A stretch of 64,000 nucleotides of DNA from Chryseobacterium oncorhynchi (GCF_002899895.1 NZ_PPEI02000005.1:248001-312000), one strand, 5' to 3'. Positions 1 to 7,257 are shown, counted from the first letter of the stretch. Translations and numbers: made by a program. The notes: generated by a model not told the origin, from the sequence alone.

Positions 1-613
1 CAATCGGATTGTCTCCGATATGTAAAATCTGACTCATTGGCACGTCCTGATCCTTAATATTATTCTTCACTTCCTGAAAAATAAGTGGATTCGGTTTGGA
101 ACAGTTCATCTCATCAGAATAAATGTGAAAATCTATGTATTGATCCAGATTTTCGTGAATCAAAAACTTTCGCATCGTTTTTCCTTTGATAAACCCTGTA
201 TTGCTTAGGATATTAATTGTCTTTCCCTGATTTTTAATTTCATCAAAAAAATCATGAATATTCTCAAATATGACAACCGGTTTATATTCTAAGAACAGTT
301 CTTCACTTTTCACATAAAACTCATTCAGTTTTTCTTTATTTAAAAGCTTTACATCTACATTCAATGACCCGAGGATCATCAGATAAATTTCGAAAGTATC
401 TATATTCCCTCCCGTAACCTCATTAATGGTATTGCAAAGATCATCATAATATTTTACGGTTCTTGCAACTTCATCTATAGGTTTATCTACATTAAAAAAC
501 GAGGAGAACAGCTCAACTCTTTTTGTTTTAAATTCAGGATGAGATTTGATTAGGGTGAGCCACAAGTCAAAGGAAAAATGACAGTGGTTATGAATGTCGA
601 TATCTGTTTTCAA
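1..613 (-). CDS. HAD-superfamily hydrolase, C-terminus cut by window edge
   Basis: A reading frame enters from the left edge and begins at a TTG at 611-613, since no ATG is available upstream in frame. The N-terminal FDLWLTL corresponds to the HAD nucleophile motif (DxWxTL replaces the usual DxDGT). KPNP followed later by HIGDNP matches motifs III and IV. HAD enzymes are mostly phosphatases acting on small phosphorylated metabolites, and the substrate here cannot be told. The cap region is helical and C1-type in length. About 204 residues are visible and the end lies outside the window. The start is uncertain. Confidence 0.8.
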   Translation of the reverse strand, partial: MKTDIDIHNHCHFSFDLWLTLIKSHPEFKTKRVELFSSFFNVDKPIDEVARTVKYYDDLCNTINEVTGGNIDTFEIYLMILGSLNVDVKLLNKEKLNEFYVKSEELFLEYKPVVIFENIHDFFDEIKNQGKTINILSNTGFIKGKTMRKFLIHENLDQYIDFHIYSDEMNCSKPNPLIFQEVKNNIKDQDVPMSQILHIGDNPI

Positions 614-783
614 TATGTTTTAAGTTAAAAGTTTTATCTAGCTTTCTTGAAAAAGATTTAAAAATTTCTAATCATCAACAAGTGTTTAATTTTCTATTCT
701 TCCCAAAGATAAAATTTTTATCATAAATGCATAACTTTAGTTTTCTGTTTTAAGATATTTTATGATTTGAAGAGGTTTAAAGC

Positions 784-823
784 AAAAACAAGGACCATAA
801 AATGAATCATGATCCTTGTTTAA
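784..823 (-). terminator. Intrinsic terminator of the SulP gene
   Basis: An inverted repeat (AAACAAGGA ... TCCTTGTTT) with T-rich sequence on both sides lies just past the stop of the SulP gene. It could work on either strand, but only the minus-strand gene ends here. Confidence 0.7.
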
Positions 824-885
824 TTTTTGTAGTTTTTATTGTGAATAATTAATCCTCAATTCGCTTCGTTTGTCAATTTCATCTT

Positions 886-2424
886 TTACTTTTCCGGCAT
901 TACCTTATATGTAGGATCTTCTTGTATATTAACCTCTACAACGGCTTCTGCATTTTTCAGCATTTTACGGCAATCTTCACTGAGATGGCGGAGGAAAAGT
1001 ATTTTCCCTTGCTGTTTATAACGTTTTGAAAGTTTATCCAAAGCATCAATGGCGCTCATATCTACAATACGGCTCTCTTTAAAATCTATCACCACCTCAT
1101 CTGGATCATTCATTGGATCGAACTTGTCTGCAAAAGCTGTAGCTGAACCAAAGAACAACGGACCATATATTTCGTAATGCTTTATTCCATCTTTATCAGT
1201 ATATTTTTTTGCCCGAATTCTTTTGGCGTTATCCCAAGCAAAAACCAGGGCCGAGATAATGACTCCTACCAGTACGGCCAAAGCTAGGTTATGTAGAACG
1301 ACAGTGATAAGAGCTACGGTAATTCCGACAAATATATCTGACTTCGGCATTTTATTCACAATTCTGATGGAAACCCACTGAAAAGTACTTATAGCAACCA
1401 TCATCATCACTCCCACCAATGCAGCTACCGGAATTCTTTCAATAATTGGAGCTCCGACCAGAATGATCATTAAAATCATAATGGAAGCTATAATTCCGGA
1501 TAATCGTGCTCTGGAGCCGGCATTAAGATTCACTAATGTTTGTGCAACCATGGCACAACCACCCATTCCACCGAAAAAACCGTTGGTAATATTGGCCAAT
1601 CCCTGTGCTACGGATTCTTTATTTGCATTTCCTTTTGAATTGGTAATTTCATCTACCATAGATAAGGTTAAAAGGGATTCAATAAGACCTACACCAGCCA
1701 TGATGACTGCATAAGGGAAGATAATCTGTAAAGTATCAATGGAAAAAGGAACCTGTGGAATATGAAAACTCGGAAGACTACCACTGATATGGGCAATATC
1801 TGCCACTGTTTTTGTTGGAATATTAAAACCTAAAACTACGGCAAATATTACGATAATGGCCATCAAAGATGCAGGAACAGCTTTAGTAAGTTTAGGAAAG
1901 AAATAGACTACTATAATGGTAAGAGCCGTTAAGCCGCCCATAATATACAGCGGAGTTCCCTGAAGCCAGTTTACCACTCCATTGCTGTCTGTAATTTTAA
2001 ATTGTTCTACCTGCGCCATAAAAATAATGATCGCCAGTCCATTCAAAAAACCGTACATAACAGGTTGCGGAATAAGCCTTACAAATTTCCCTAACTTAAA
2101 AACGCCTACCAGCATCTGAAGAATTCCTGCCAGCGCTACTGTAGCAAAAAGATAGTCTACGCCGTGAGATTTTATCAAGGCAATCAGCACAACGATAGTA
2201 GCTCCCGCTCCTCCTGAAACCATTCCCGGACGTCCTCCTAAAATGGCGGTTATCAATCCCATCAGACAGGCTGCATAAAGCCCTGTAAGTGGGGAAAGTC
2301 CAGCTAATATTGCAAATGAAAGAGATTCAGGAATCATGGTCATGGCTACGGTAAAACCTGCCAACAACTCATTTTTATAATTAATTTTCTTCGAAAAATC
2401 GAATAAGCTTATGGTATTTTTCAT
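886..2424 (-). CDS. SulP-family inorganic anion transporter with STAS domain
   Basis: This 512-residue inner-membrane transporter has the SulP/SLC26 layout. An N-terminal segment contains the typical MIPESLSFAILAGLSP stretch, about a dozen hydrophobic helices follow, and a cytoplasmic STAS domain occupies about residues 415-505 (VVIDFKESRIVDMSAIDAL). Family members carry sulfate, bicarbonate or other anions, usually with Na+ or H+. The substrate cannot be deduced, although BicA-like bicarbonate uptake is possible. The gene is alone, with a terminator behind it and a promoter-like TACCTTTG only 7 nt before the ATG, so the mRNA may be almost leaderless. Confidence 0.93.
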   Translation of the reverse strand: MKNTISLFDFSKKINYKNELLAGFTVAMTMIPESLSFAILAGLSPLTGLYAACLMGLITAILGGRPGMVSGGAGATIVVLIALIKSHGVDYLFATVALAGILQMLVGVFKLGKFVRLIPQPVMYGFLNGLAIIIFMAQVEQFKITDSNGVVNWLQGTPLYIMGGLTALTIIVVYFFPKLTKAVPASLMAIIVIFAVVLGFNIPTKTVADIAHISGSLPSFHIPQVPFSIDTLQIIFPYAVIMAGVGLIESLLTLSMVDEITNSKGNANKESVAQGLANITNGFFGGMGGCAMVAQTLVNLNAGSRARLSGIIASIMILMIILVGAPIIERIPVAALVGVMMMVAISTFQWVSIRIVNKMPKSDIFVGITVALITVVLHNLALAVLVGVIISALVFAWDNAKRIRAKKYTDKDGIKHYEIYGPLFFGSATAFADKFDPMNDPDEVVIDFKESRIVDMSAIDALDKLSKRYKQQGKILFLRHLSEDCRKMLKNAEAVVEVNIQEDPTYKVMPEK

Positions 2425-2431
2425 TGAACTG

Positions 2432-2462
2432 CAAAGGTATATACTTGGTCAATGCTATACAA
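2432..2462 (-). promoter_or_regulatory. Bacteroidota-type promoter for the SulP gene
   Basis: On the minus strand a TTG at 2460-2462 is followed after 20 nt by TACCTTTG at 2432-2439. This fits the TTG-N17-23-TAnnTTTG consensus known for Bacteroidota sigma-A promoters. The ATG is only 7 nt downstream. Confidence 0.6.
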
Positions 2463-3053
2463 TTTTTTATCTCTTTCCTGGTATTATTTTCTTTATTAAA
2501 ATAATTCGTACATCCTTTCAAATAACATGTTAATTTTATTTAAAATCATTACATAAACAAACTTTTTTACATCCCTCTCTAACATAGCATCTTATTTTTG
2601 TTTAAATTTGAAAGCAATTAAGCAGATTATTAGGTACTAAACACGATATTCGAAGCATAAAAAACTGGTTGTCAATACACATACAATCATACAATAAATA
2701 AAAGCTTAATGTAAATAAAATTGCATAAAGAAGCTTTAATAGGTTATATATTATTTACACAGATGGCAGAAAAAGAAGTTTGAAAAAGAAGAAGAATTAT
2801 AAACCCATTGAGAATAAGCAATATACCTAAAGATGATAAATGAATGCATCCTTTTTTAGATATTAAGCTATCCTGATTTGTTTTTAAAGATTTTATGGTT
2901 TTATTTATGGTATCCTAACCTCCTTAAATAATCCATTGAGTTTTTCATTTTCAAAATAAAGTGAATTATATTTTATAATTCACAAATAATATATACAACC
3001 TATTTACGTTTTCTTATGCATAAGTTTTAATAAATAGATAATATTAAATAAAA
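2463..3053. other. Long AT-rich intergenic region with one palindrome
   Basis: No convincing reading frame or RNA gene is visible in this stretch of nearly 600 bases. The only clear structure is the inverted repeat at 2961-2983. TATTTTTG near 2593 resembles a -7 element but has no matching -33 box. Confidence 0.5.
2961..2983 (+). promoter_or_regulatory. Perfect 10-bp inverted repeat upstream of the HTH gene
   Basis: GTGAATTATA and TATAATTCAC flank a 3-nt centre. It lies 70 bp before the first HTH gene, has no T run and does not end a gene, so an operator (possibly autoregulatory) is more likely than a terminator. Confidence 0.5.
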
Positions 3054-3482
3054 ATGTTATACAAAGAGATCCATATTGGAAAATTTATTAAGGAAAGGAT
3101 TGATGAAAGTGAAATAACAATAGAGAGGATATGTAAATTTCTGGGCAAAGATGAAGAGACTGTAGAAGACATGTACAATAGCAGATCGATAGATGCAGAT
3201 CTTCTTCTAAGATGGAGTAAGTTATTAGAATATGATTTTTTCAGACTCTACAGTTCTCATTTGATTTTATACGCCCCACCAGCTGCAGTTAATAAGAATC
3301 AGCAGAAATCGGATAAAATCCCTTATTTCAGAAAAAATATTTACACTCAGGAAATTAAAGAATTTATTATGAAAAGAATTCTTTCTGGTGAAATGACACA
3401 AAGCGAAGTGATTAAAGAATACTCTATTCCTAAAAGTACTCTTCACAGGTGGCTTCAGAAAAGTGATAATACGAACGGATAA
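3054..3482 (+). CDS. Small helix-turn-helix protein, first of a pair
   Basis: This 142-residue basic protein has two helix-turn-helix-like segments. The N-terminal part (about residues 8-65) resembles a Cro/C1-like fold. The C-terminal part (about 105-137: MTQSEVIKEYSIPKSTLHRWL) is a clear HTH like those in transposase-type DNA-binding domains. No catalytic domain is present. From memory, similar proteins occur in many copies in Chryseobacterium and are labelled transposase-like or HTH proteins. The next gene begins 10 nt later and is also HTH, so the two probably act together. Function unknown; DNA-binding regulation is the best guess. Confidence 0.75.
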   Translation: MLYKEIHIGKFIKERIDESEITIERICKFLGKDEETVEDMYNSRSIDADLLLRWSKLLEYDFFRLYSSHLILYAPPAAVNKNQQKSDKIPYFRKNIYTQEIKEFIMKRILSGEMTQSEVIKEYSIPKSTLHRWLQKSDNTNG

Positions 3483-3492
3483 ATTGATAAAA

Positions 3493-3843
3493 ATGCGTCC
3501 CAACTATAAAAAGATTTACCAGGATATGCTTAAGCTAGAATATCCGGACAAATTAAAAGATCCAAAGATCAAGGAACTTCTTAGTAAGCTGGATACCACC
3601 GAAGATGTACTTAAGTTCAATGAAAGACTTTTCAAGCCATCCAGAGAAGGCCAAAAAAATAACCAAAAGCTTAAGACTTATGACAAGAAAACAATGCTCA
3701 AGCTTCTTCAGTATCAAAAGAAGCACGGCCACTCTACCAGTTATATGTCTAAAAAATATAAAATAAGCAGAACTACTCTTACAAAATGGAAATTAATGTT
3801 TGAGGAAGAACTTGAAGATCCAATAAAAAAAGCCGATAAATAA
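3493..3843 (+). CDS. Small helix-turn-helix protein, second of a pair
   Basis: This is a 116-residue, strongly basic protein. I chose the ATG at 3493 because it falls just after the previous stop, whereas the longer frame would overlap the upstream gene. The C-terminal half (YMSKKYKISRTTLTKWKLMFEE) is an HTH of the same style as the last 35 residues of its neighbour, so the pair may have arisen by duplication. No nuclease or transposase core is visible. A strong terminator follows directly. Confidence 0.7.
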   Translation: MRPNYKKIYQDMLKLEYPDKLKDPKIKELLSKLDTTEDVLKFNERLFKPSREGQKNNQKLKTYDKKTMLKLLQYQKKHGHSTSYMSKKYKISRTTLTKWKLMFEEELEDPIKKADK

Positions 3844-3859
3844 TATATCGGCTTTTTTT
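3825..3859. terminator. Bidirectional terminator between HTH pair and Y-RNA array
   Basis: AAAAGCCGATA and TATCGGCTTTT form an 11-bp stem with T runs on both strands. It ends the HTH pair on the plus strand and, 10 nt beyond the last Y RNA, can end the Y-RNA array on the minus strand. Confidence 0.85.
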
Positions 3860-3868
3860 GTAAAGGTA

Positions 3869-3994
3869 ACCATAAGAAAAAGCACGGGGCTACACTTGCC
3901 GGAGTCGAACCGGATAACCTTGCCGGAGTTACCGACTTCGCTATTCCTCCCCAAATTGTGTGACGATGAAGCTTTTTCTAACGACACTTATGAT
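3869..3994 (-). ncRNA. Y-RNA-like gene 5 (tRNA-like module in normal order)
   Basis: The outer stem pairs 3987-3994 with 3869-3876 (ATCATAAG/CTTATGGT). The 5' strand then has the unpaired TGTCGTTA, followed by a perfect 8-9 bp inner stem (GAAAAAGC/GCTTTTTC). Inside is a tRNA-like domain running in normal order: GGGG, a D-arm-like piece, a T arm (CCGG-TTCGACT-CCGG) and CCCC, with no anticodon arm. It shares its bulge with the other six copies but not their permuted topology. The adjacent Ro60 gene supports a Y-RNA role. The 5' and 3' ends are estimated from the stem. Confidence 0.7.
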
Positions 3995-4147
3995 AAAACA
4001 AGGCAACAAGCGAAAAGTGATGTCGTGCTCTACCAACTGAGCTACTCTTCCTATAATGATTGTGTTTCTTGTTGTGGAAGAGACGGGACTCGAACCCGTG
4101 TCCCCGTCGTGATGATCGAAGTAACACTATTCTACGGCACTTGTTTT
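3995..4147 (-). ncRNA. Y-RNA-like gene 4 with permuted tRNA module
   Basis: The outer stem is AAAACAAG/CTTGTTTT (4140-4147 with 3995-4002). The 5' bulge is TGCCGTA, and the inner stem is GAATAGTG/CACTTTTC with one U-U mismatch. Within lie a full T arm (ACGGG-TTCGAGT-CCCGT), then the acceptor 3' strand CTCTTCC (4076-4082), a 24-nt loop, the acceptor 5' strand GGAAGAG (4045-4051) and a canonical D arm (GCTCAGTTGGTAGAGC). Compared with a tRNA the halves are swapped and the acceptor end is closed, as described for bacterial YrlA RNAs. The Ro60-binding stem replaces the anticodon stem. Confidence 0.85.
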
Positions 4148-4154
4148 GTTCTAA

Positions 4155-4262
4155 ATAAAAAAGAGGCTAAGTTCAAAAAGACTTTTACAAAATCATTTTC
4201 ATGACTTTCTGGAGTCGAACCAAATTAAACCGAAGTAAGCCTTTTCTACGGCACTCTTTTAT
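4155..4262 (-). ncRNA. Y-RNA-like gene 3, reduced permuted tRNA module
   Basis: The outer stem is ATAAAAGAG (4254-4262) with its complement at 4155-4165, which has two extra U. The bulge is TGCCGTAGAA and the inner stem is GGCT/AGCC. The T arm is intact (TTTGG-TTCGACT-CCAGA). The acceptor is reduced to TCAT-GAAA-ATGA (4193-4204), a tetraloop-closed hairpin, and the D arm is degenerate. It is the shortest of the tRNA-bearing copies. Confidence 0.75.
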
Positions 4263-4265
4263 AAA

Positions 4266-4410
4266 TTATCAAGGTAAAAATGGAGGAATCTTTCTTTTCC
4301 ATCTGCTCTACCACCTGAGCTACATCCCGTTTACAACAAGAATGACAGGGCTCGAACCTGCGACCTGATGACGTGTAATCGAAGTATGATTCCAAAACGA
4401 CACTTGATAA
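4266..4410 (-). ncRNA. Y-RNA-like gene 2 with permuted tRNA module
   Basis: The outer stem is TTATCAAG/CTTGATAA (4403-4410 with 4266-4273), the bulge TGTCGTTT, and the inner stem GGAATC/GATTCC. The module holds a T arm (GCAGG-TTCGAGC-CCTGT), the acceptor 3' strand CATTCT (4339-4344), a 10-nt loop, the acceptor 5' strand GGGATG (4323-4328) and a canonical D arm (AGCTCAGGTGGTAGAGC). Its first two bases overlap the end of copy 1, so the array is packed without spacers and must be cut out of a common transcript. Confidence 0.83.
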
Positions 4411-4542
4411 AGCAAAGCAATAAATCAAACAGAGATCTATAAACGGGGTGCTATCTTTACACTACCTGCTTCCGCAGAACAGGATTTGAACCTGTACCAC
4501 CATTACCTTAAAGAAGCAACTCTGTTTTACGGCATTTGCTTT
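4409..4542 (-). ncRNA. Y-RNA-like gene 1 with permuted tRNA module
   Basis: This is the first RNA behind the promoter at 4567-4605. The outer stem is AAAGCAAA/TTTGCTTT (4535-4542 with 4409-4416), the bulge TGCCGTA, and the inner stem AAACAGAG/CTCTGTTT. The module has a T arm (ACAGG-TTCAAAT-CCTGT), an acceptor closed by a GGAA tetraloop (CTGC-GGAA-GCAG, 4466-4477) and a D-like arm (GTGT ... GCAC). The stem begins about 20 nt after the -7 element. Confidence 0.83.
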
Positions 4543-4566
4543 TATGATTATTAGTATTATATTTTA

Positions 4567-4605
4567 CAAATTTACATACTTGCTACGCATTCTTTTTACG
4601 TAGTT
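4567..4605 (-). promoter_or_regulatory. Operator plus promoter for Y-RNA genes 1-5
   Basis: The 22-nt inverted repeat at 4584-4605 reads, on the minus strand, AACTACGTAAAA then GAATGCGTA. It is followed after exactly 9 nt by TAAATTTG (4567-4574). The same arrangement occurs at 4782-4820, 6993-7031 and 34772-34810. There is no standard -33 TTG at normal spacing, so an activator or a special sigma factor may be needed. Confidence 0.8.
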
Positions 4606-4618
4606 ATTTTTTATTAAA

Positions 4619-4696
4619 AACCAAGCAATAGAATGATAAGAGTAAATGATATTCAATTAAAAGTTGACGATGAAACTCTTATCAACGGCATTGGTT
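4619..4696 (-). ncRNA. Y-RNA-like gene 7, minimal, no tRNA module
   Basis: The outer stem is AACCAA/TTGGTT (4691-4696 with 4619-4624), the bulge TGCCGT, and a perfect 10-bp inner stem TGATAAGAGT/ACTCTTATCA follows. The loop of about 31 nt has no T or D arm. A run of T follows the last base, so this copy may also end the two-RNA transcript that starts near 4775. Confidence 0.72.
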
Positions 4697-4710
4697 AGCT
4701 ACCGGGCAAT

Positions 4711-4767
4711 CTGGTGAAAGACTCTGTCAGTTTTTGGAATCGAAGTATGTCTTTCTAACGGCACCAG
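4711..4767 (-). ncRNA. Y-RNA-like gene 6, minimal
   Basis: CTGGTG/CACCAG (4762-4767 with 4711-4716) encloses the bulge CCGTTA and a perfect 7-bp inner stem GAAAGAC/GTCTTTC. The 3' strand has no unpaired base between the stems, so the asymmetric 5' bulge seen in Y RNAs is plain. The loop contains ACTTCGATTCC, which resembles a T loop without its stem. It starts about 15 nt after the -7 element. Confidence 0.78.
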
Positions 4768-4781
4768 TAATATTTATACCG

Positions 4782-4820
4782 CAAAATTATACTGCAGGTA
4801 CGCAATCTTTTTACGTAGTT
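4782..4820 (-). promoter_or_regulatory. Operator plus promoter for Y-RNA genes 6-7
   Basis: The inverted-repeat operator at 4799-4820 (minus strand AACTACGTAAAA then GATTGCGTA) is followed after 9 nt by TAATTTTG at 4782-4789. It begins 9 nt downstream of the DUF6584 stop codon. Confidence 0.8.
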
Positions 4821-4828
4821 TCATTTTA

Positions 4829-5353
4829 TTAAAGAAATAATGAAGATATCAATTCAAGCAATTTAAAAATGCCCAAAATCGGCAATAAAATAATCACTCC
4901 TATCAACAAAAAAATTCCGATTTTACTTAGAATACCCATATGATTTTCTGAATAATTTCCTTTTTCTCTTGTTTTAGTTTTAAAAAGTGGAATCTGTTTT
5001 GTTAGCTTAAAACTATCGTACTCAAGTTCATTGATTACTTTCTTTGCACGCTCGTCAAGCAACTCTTTGTCTCCTCTGAAAACAATGTCTTTTAATATCG
5101 CGTTTCCAGAATTGCTTAAAGATTGTCTGTAAATTTCTACTGCATTTTCCATTTCATTATTCTCCGGTGTAGATAAAATCCAAAATTTGCCTGCTTCGTC
5201 AAGAAATCCTGCTTCAAAATAAATCTGTCCTAATTTTTTTCTCAGGGAAAGATCATTAGGAAATTGATTGATCATATTTCTTAGTCTGTCACATGCTTTT
5301 TTCTTTCGGCCTTCTTTAATATCTTGTTCAATTTTGTACAATAAATCACCCAT
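4829..5353 (-). CDS. DUF6584-like protein with TPR-like start and C-terminal membrane helix
   Basis: In this 174-residue protein, residues 1-65 (DIKEGRKKKACDRLRNMINQFPNDLSLRKKLGQIYFEAGFLDEAGKFW) look like a pair of TPR helices. This is the pattern I recall for DUF6584. Residues about 145-172 form one strongly hydrophobic helix, so the protein is probably tail-anchored in the inner membrane. It lies 60 nt behind the Ro60 gene on the same strand and is probably co-transcribed. No enzymatic motif is visible. It could tether Ro60 or its RNAs to the membrane; this is inference. Confidence 0.65.
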   Translation of the reverse strand: MGDLLYKIEQDIKEGRKKKACDRLRNMINQFPNDLSLRKKLGQIYFEAGFLDEAGKFWILSTPENNEMENAVEIYRQSLSNSGNAILKDIVFRGDKELLDERAKKVINELEYDSFKLTKQIPLFKTKTREKGNYSENHMGILSKIGIFLLIGVIILLPILGIFKLLELISSLFL

Positions 5354-5413
5354 AGTTATATTTTATATTAAAACCCAGTAATAATATTCTGCTCAAATTA
5401 AAAGCAGTACCTT

Positions 5414-6931
5414 TTACAGCACTACTTTTTGTATCATTTCTACTGCAGACTTCTGATCTTCCAAAGCATTCAGTACATCGAAGATTTTATCTGACCAACC
5501 TGCAATAAGGTATACATCATTTCTTTTGATATCAATCGGCTGTCTTCCATAGCCGGCCAAATCAAAAATATACAGTTTTGCATCAGGAGCTATGGCCTTA
5601 TATTTATTCCAGGAATCTTCAAATGAATGTTTGTTTCCAGAGCTATCCCACATTTGGGTATCTGTGAACAGCATTACTTTTTCCACTTTTTCCTGTCTTT
5701 TAATCAAATCTTCGATGACCAGATAACCGTTGGTAGAATATCCTACTTCACCTTCGCGCTTATAGAATGCATCTACATTTCTTAAAATACCATTTTTAGG
5801 CATTGGTACTCTCAACCAACGATCACCGAAGATTCCTGTCACTACATTTTTGCATTGTGACTGCAAGATCATTGACATCAATAAACCAATGTCATACAGC
5901 AAGACCTTACTTTTTGGAGAAACCCGTTTCTGCATTGAGCCTGAGACATCAGCTGCAATAACAACAGAAGTATTGAAGCCAAAGCCTTTGATATTCTGAG
6001 CACTTACCACAACTGCATTTTCCAATGCTTCGAGTACAGAGGACACATAAGGTGAATCAATGGTTTTCAATTCTCTGTAAGCTGCCAAAAATCGGAACGG
6101 CAACTGCTTTGAATGAATAACTGCTTTTTCATCAGCCAGATAACGACAAATTTTATTCATTGCCTCTGCTGATACTTCTGCCTCCAGAATATTTCTTAGG
6201 TTTCGTAGGGTTGCCATGTATCCCATTTTGTTACTGAAGATCAGTTCTTCCCATTTGATTTTGAAAGCCTGTTTTCTTTCTGCCTGATCAGTATATTTTT
6301 TCTGTCCCAGCACTGAAAGCTCAACTTCCCAAGTATAAGGAACTTCTAGCACATCACCTGCAATTTTATTAAAAATGGTTTGCTGACTCTCATCCTTAGC
6401 TTTTGGGTGTACCAGGAACAAGGCATCTTTCAATGTCACTTCTCCTTTCCTGTTATATTTTGCAAACTGGTATTCATCAAACTTATTGAATGACTTTACC
6501 AATCCTTTCTGAATCTGCTTAGACAGCCTGTTCAGTTTTTTTGTTTCTGTTCTTTCATTGGCCAGCTGGTAATAAGCTAACAGTTCTGTGATTTCATCAG
6601 CTCTTTGAACAACTCCATCCACTGTTTTGCTTACCAGATCTGAGCCTGAAGCTTCTTTTGCCAGCTCTATAGCCAAAACTAAAGGAATGGAGCGCAAATA
6701 CATGTCTTTTCTCGCATATACAGCTAGTTTTGCTACAAATTCGGGATCATTTTTCTTAATCAAAGACTGTATTCTCTCCAATCTCTCATTTCCTTTTTCA
6801 TAAGTAATATTAGAAAGCCCTGTTGTAACCACAGCACTATACAATTCTTCTGCAGGGGTCATCACATATGCTTTTGCTCCCTCATAGTTCAAGACTTTTT
6901 TATTTTCTTTTTTTAAAAAATTAAATTTCAT
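5414..6931 (-). CDS. rsr: Ro60 ortholog (TROVE domain and vWA domain), Y-RNA-binding protein
   Basis: This 505-residue protein starts with a TROVE HEAT-repeat ring (about residues 20-300, including NERLERIQSLIKKNDPEFVAKLAVYARKD). It ends with a von Willebrand A domain whose MIDAS motif DVSGS (about residue 330) is intact. Ro60/Rsr binds misfolded RNAs in its central hole and Y RNAs on its outer surface. In bacteria it works with exoribonucleases such as PNPase in RNA degradation and rRNA maturation after stress. The length matches bacterial Rsr. The gene has an operator-promoter of its own (6993-7031) that is shared with the Y-RNA array behind it, a direct sign that protein and RNAs are co-regulated. 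Confidence 0.95.
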   Translation of the reverse strand: MKFNFLKKENKKVLNYEGAKAYVMTPAEELYSAVVTTGLSNITYEKGNERLERIQSLIKKNDPEFVAKLAVYARKDMYLRSIPLVLAIELAKEASGSDLVSKTVDGVVQRADEITELLAYYQLANERTETKKLNRLSKQIQKGLVKSFNKFDEYQFAKYNRKGEVTLKDALFLVHPKAKDESQQTIFNKIAGDVLEVPYTWEVELSVLGQKKYTDQAERKQAFKIKWEELIFSNKMGYMATLRNLRNILEAEVSAEAMNKICRYLADEKAVIHSKQLPFRFLAAYRELKTIDSPYVSSVLEALENAVVVSAQNIKGFGFNTSVVIAADVSGSMQKRVSPKSKVLLYDIGLLMSMILQSQCKNVVTGIFGDRWLRVPMPKNGILRNVDAFYKREGEVGYSTNGYLVIEDLIKRQEKVEKVMLFTDTQMWDSSGNKHSFEDSWNKYKAIAPDAKLYIFDLAGYGRQPIDIKRNDVYLIAGWSDKIFDVLNALEDQKSAVEMIQKVVL

Positions 6932-6992
6932 GAGTTACTGTTTTTTTTGTTAAACATTGAAAGGATTGTTACTTCCTCTCTGATTTCTGATG

Positions 6993-7031
6993 CAAAGTAA
7001 AAACAGTATTACGCAATCATTTTGCGTAGTT
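6993..7031 (-). promoter_or_regulatory. Operator plus promoter of the Ro60 gene
   Basis: A perfect inverted repeat (TACGCAA, 5 nt, TTGCGTA; 7010-7031 including the flank) is followed after 9 nt by TTACTTTG at 6993-7000, then about 60 nt of leader. It is the most symmetrical of the four operator copies. Confidence 0.8.
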
Positions 7032-7257
7032 TATTTTTCTGTGAAAATTTTATTTTTTATTGTAAGAAATATATTTTAAAAAAAGATTTTGGCTGAAGCC
7101 AGATGAAGACAATTCTTTTTAAGCGGACTAAGGCTCACTCTTATTAAATATTGAAACTATAAATTGATATTTGGCAACAGTATTATTCATTTAAAGCTTC
7201 TATGATTCATTTCAAATAAAGAAATCGGTAATCTCCGGTTTTTATAGATCTGTTGTC

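Noticed and set aside
3054-3843. An insertion sequence
   Set aside because: No DDE or other transposase core and no terminal inverted repeats or target duplication were found around the HTH pair.
3896-4204. A 102-codon plus-strand open frame across the Y-RNA array
   Set aside because: It is the reverse complement of structured RNA genes 3-5; its GRDGTRTRVP stretch is the usual artefact of reading a T arm backwards.
4246-4428. A 60-codon minus-strand open frame
   Set aside because: It runs through Y-RNA genes 2 and 3 and has no start context or protein-like conservation.
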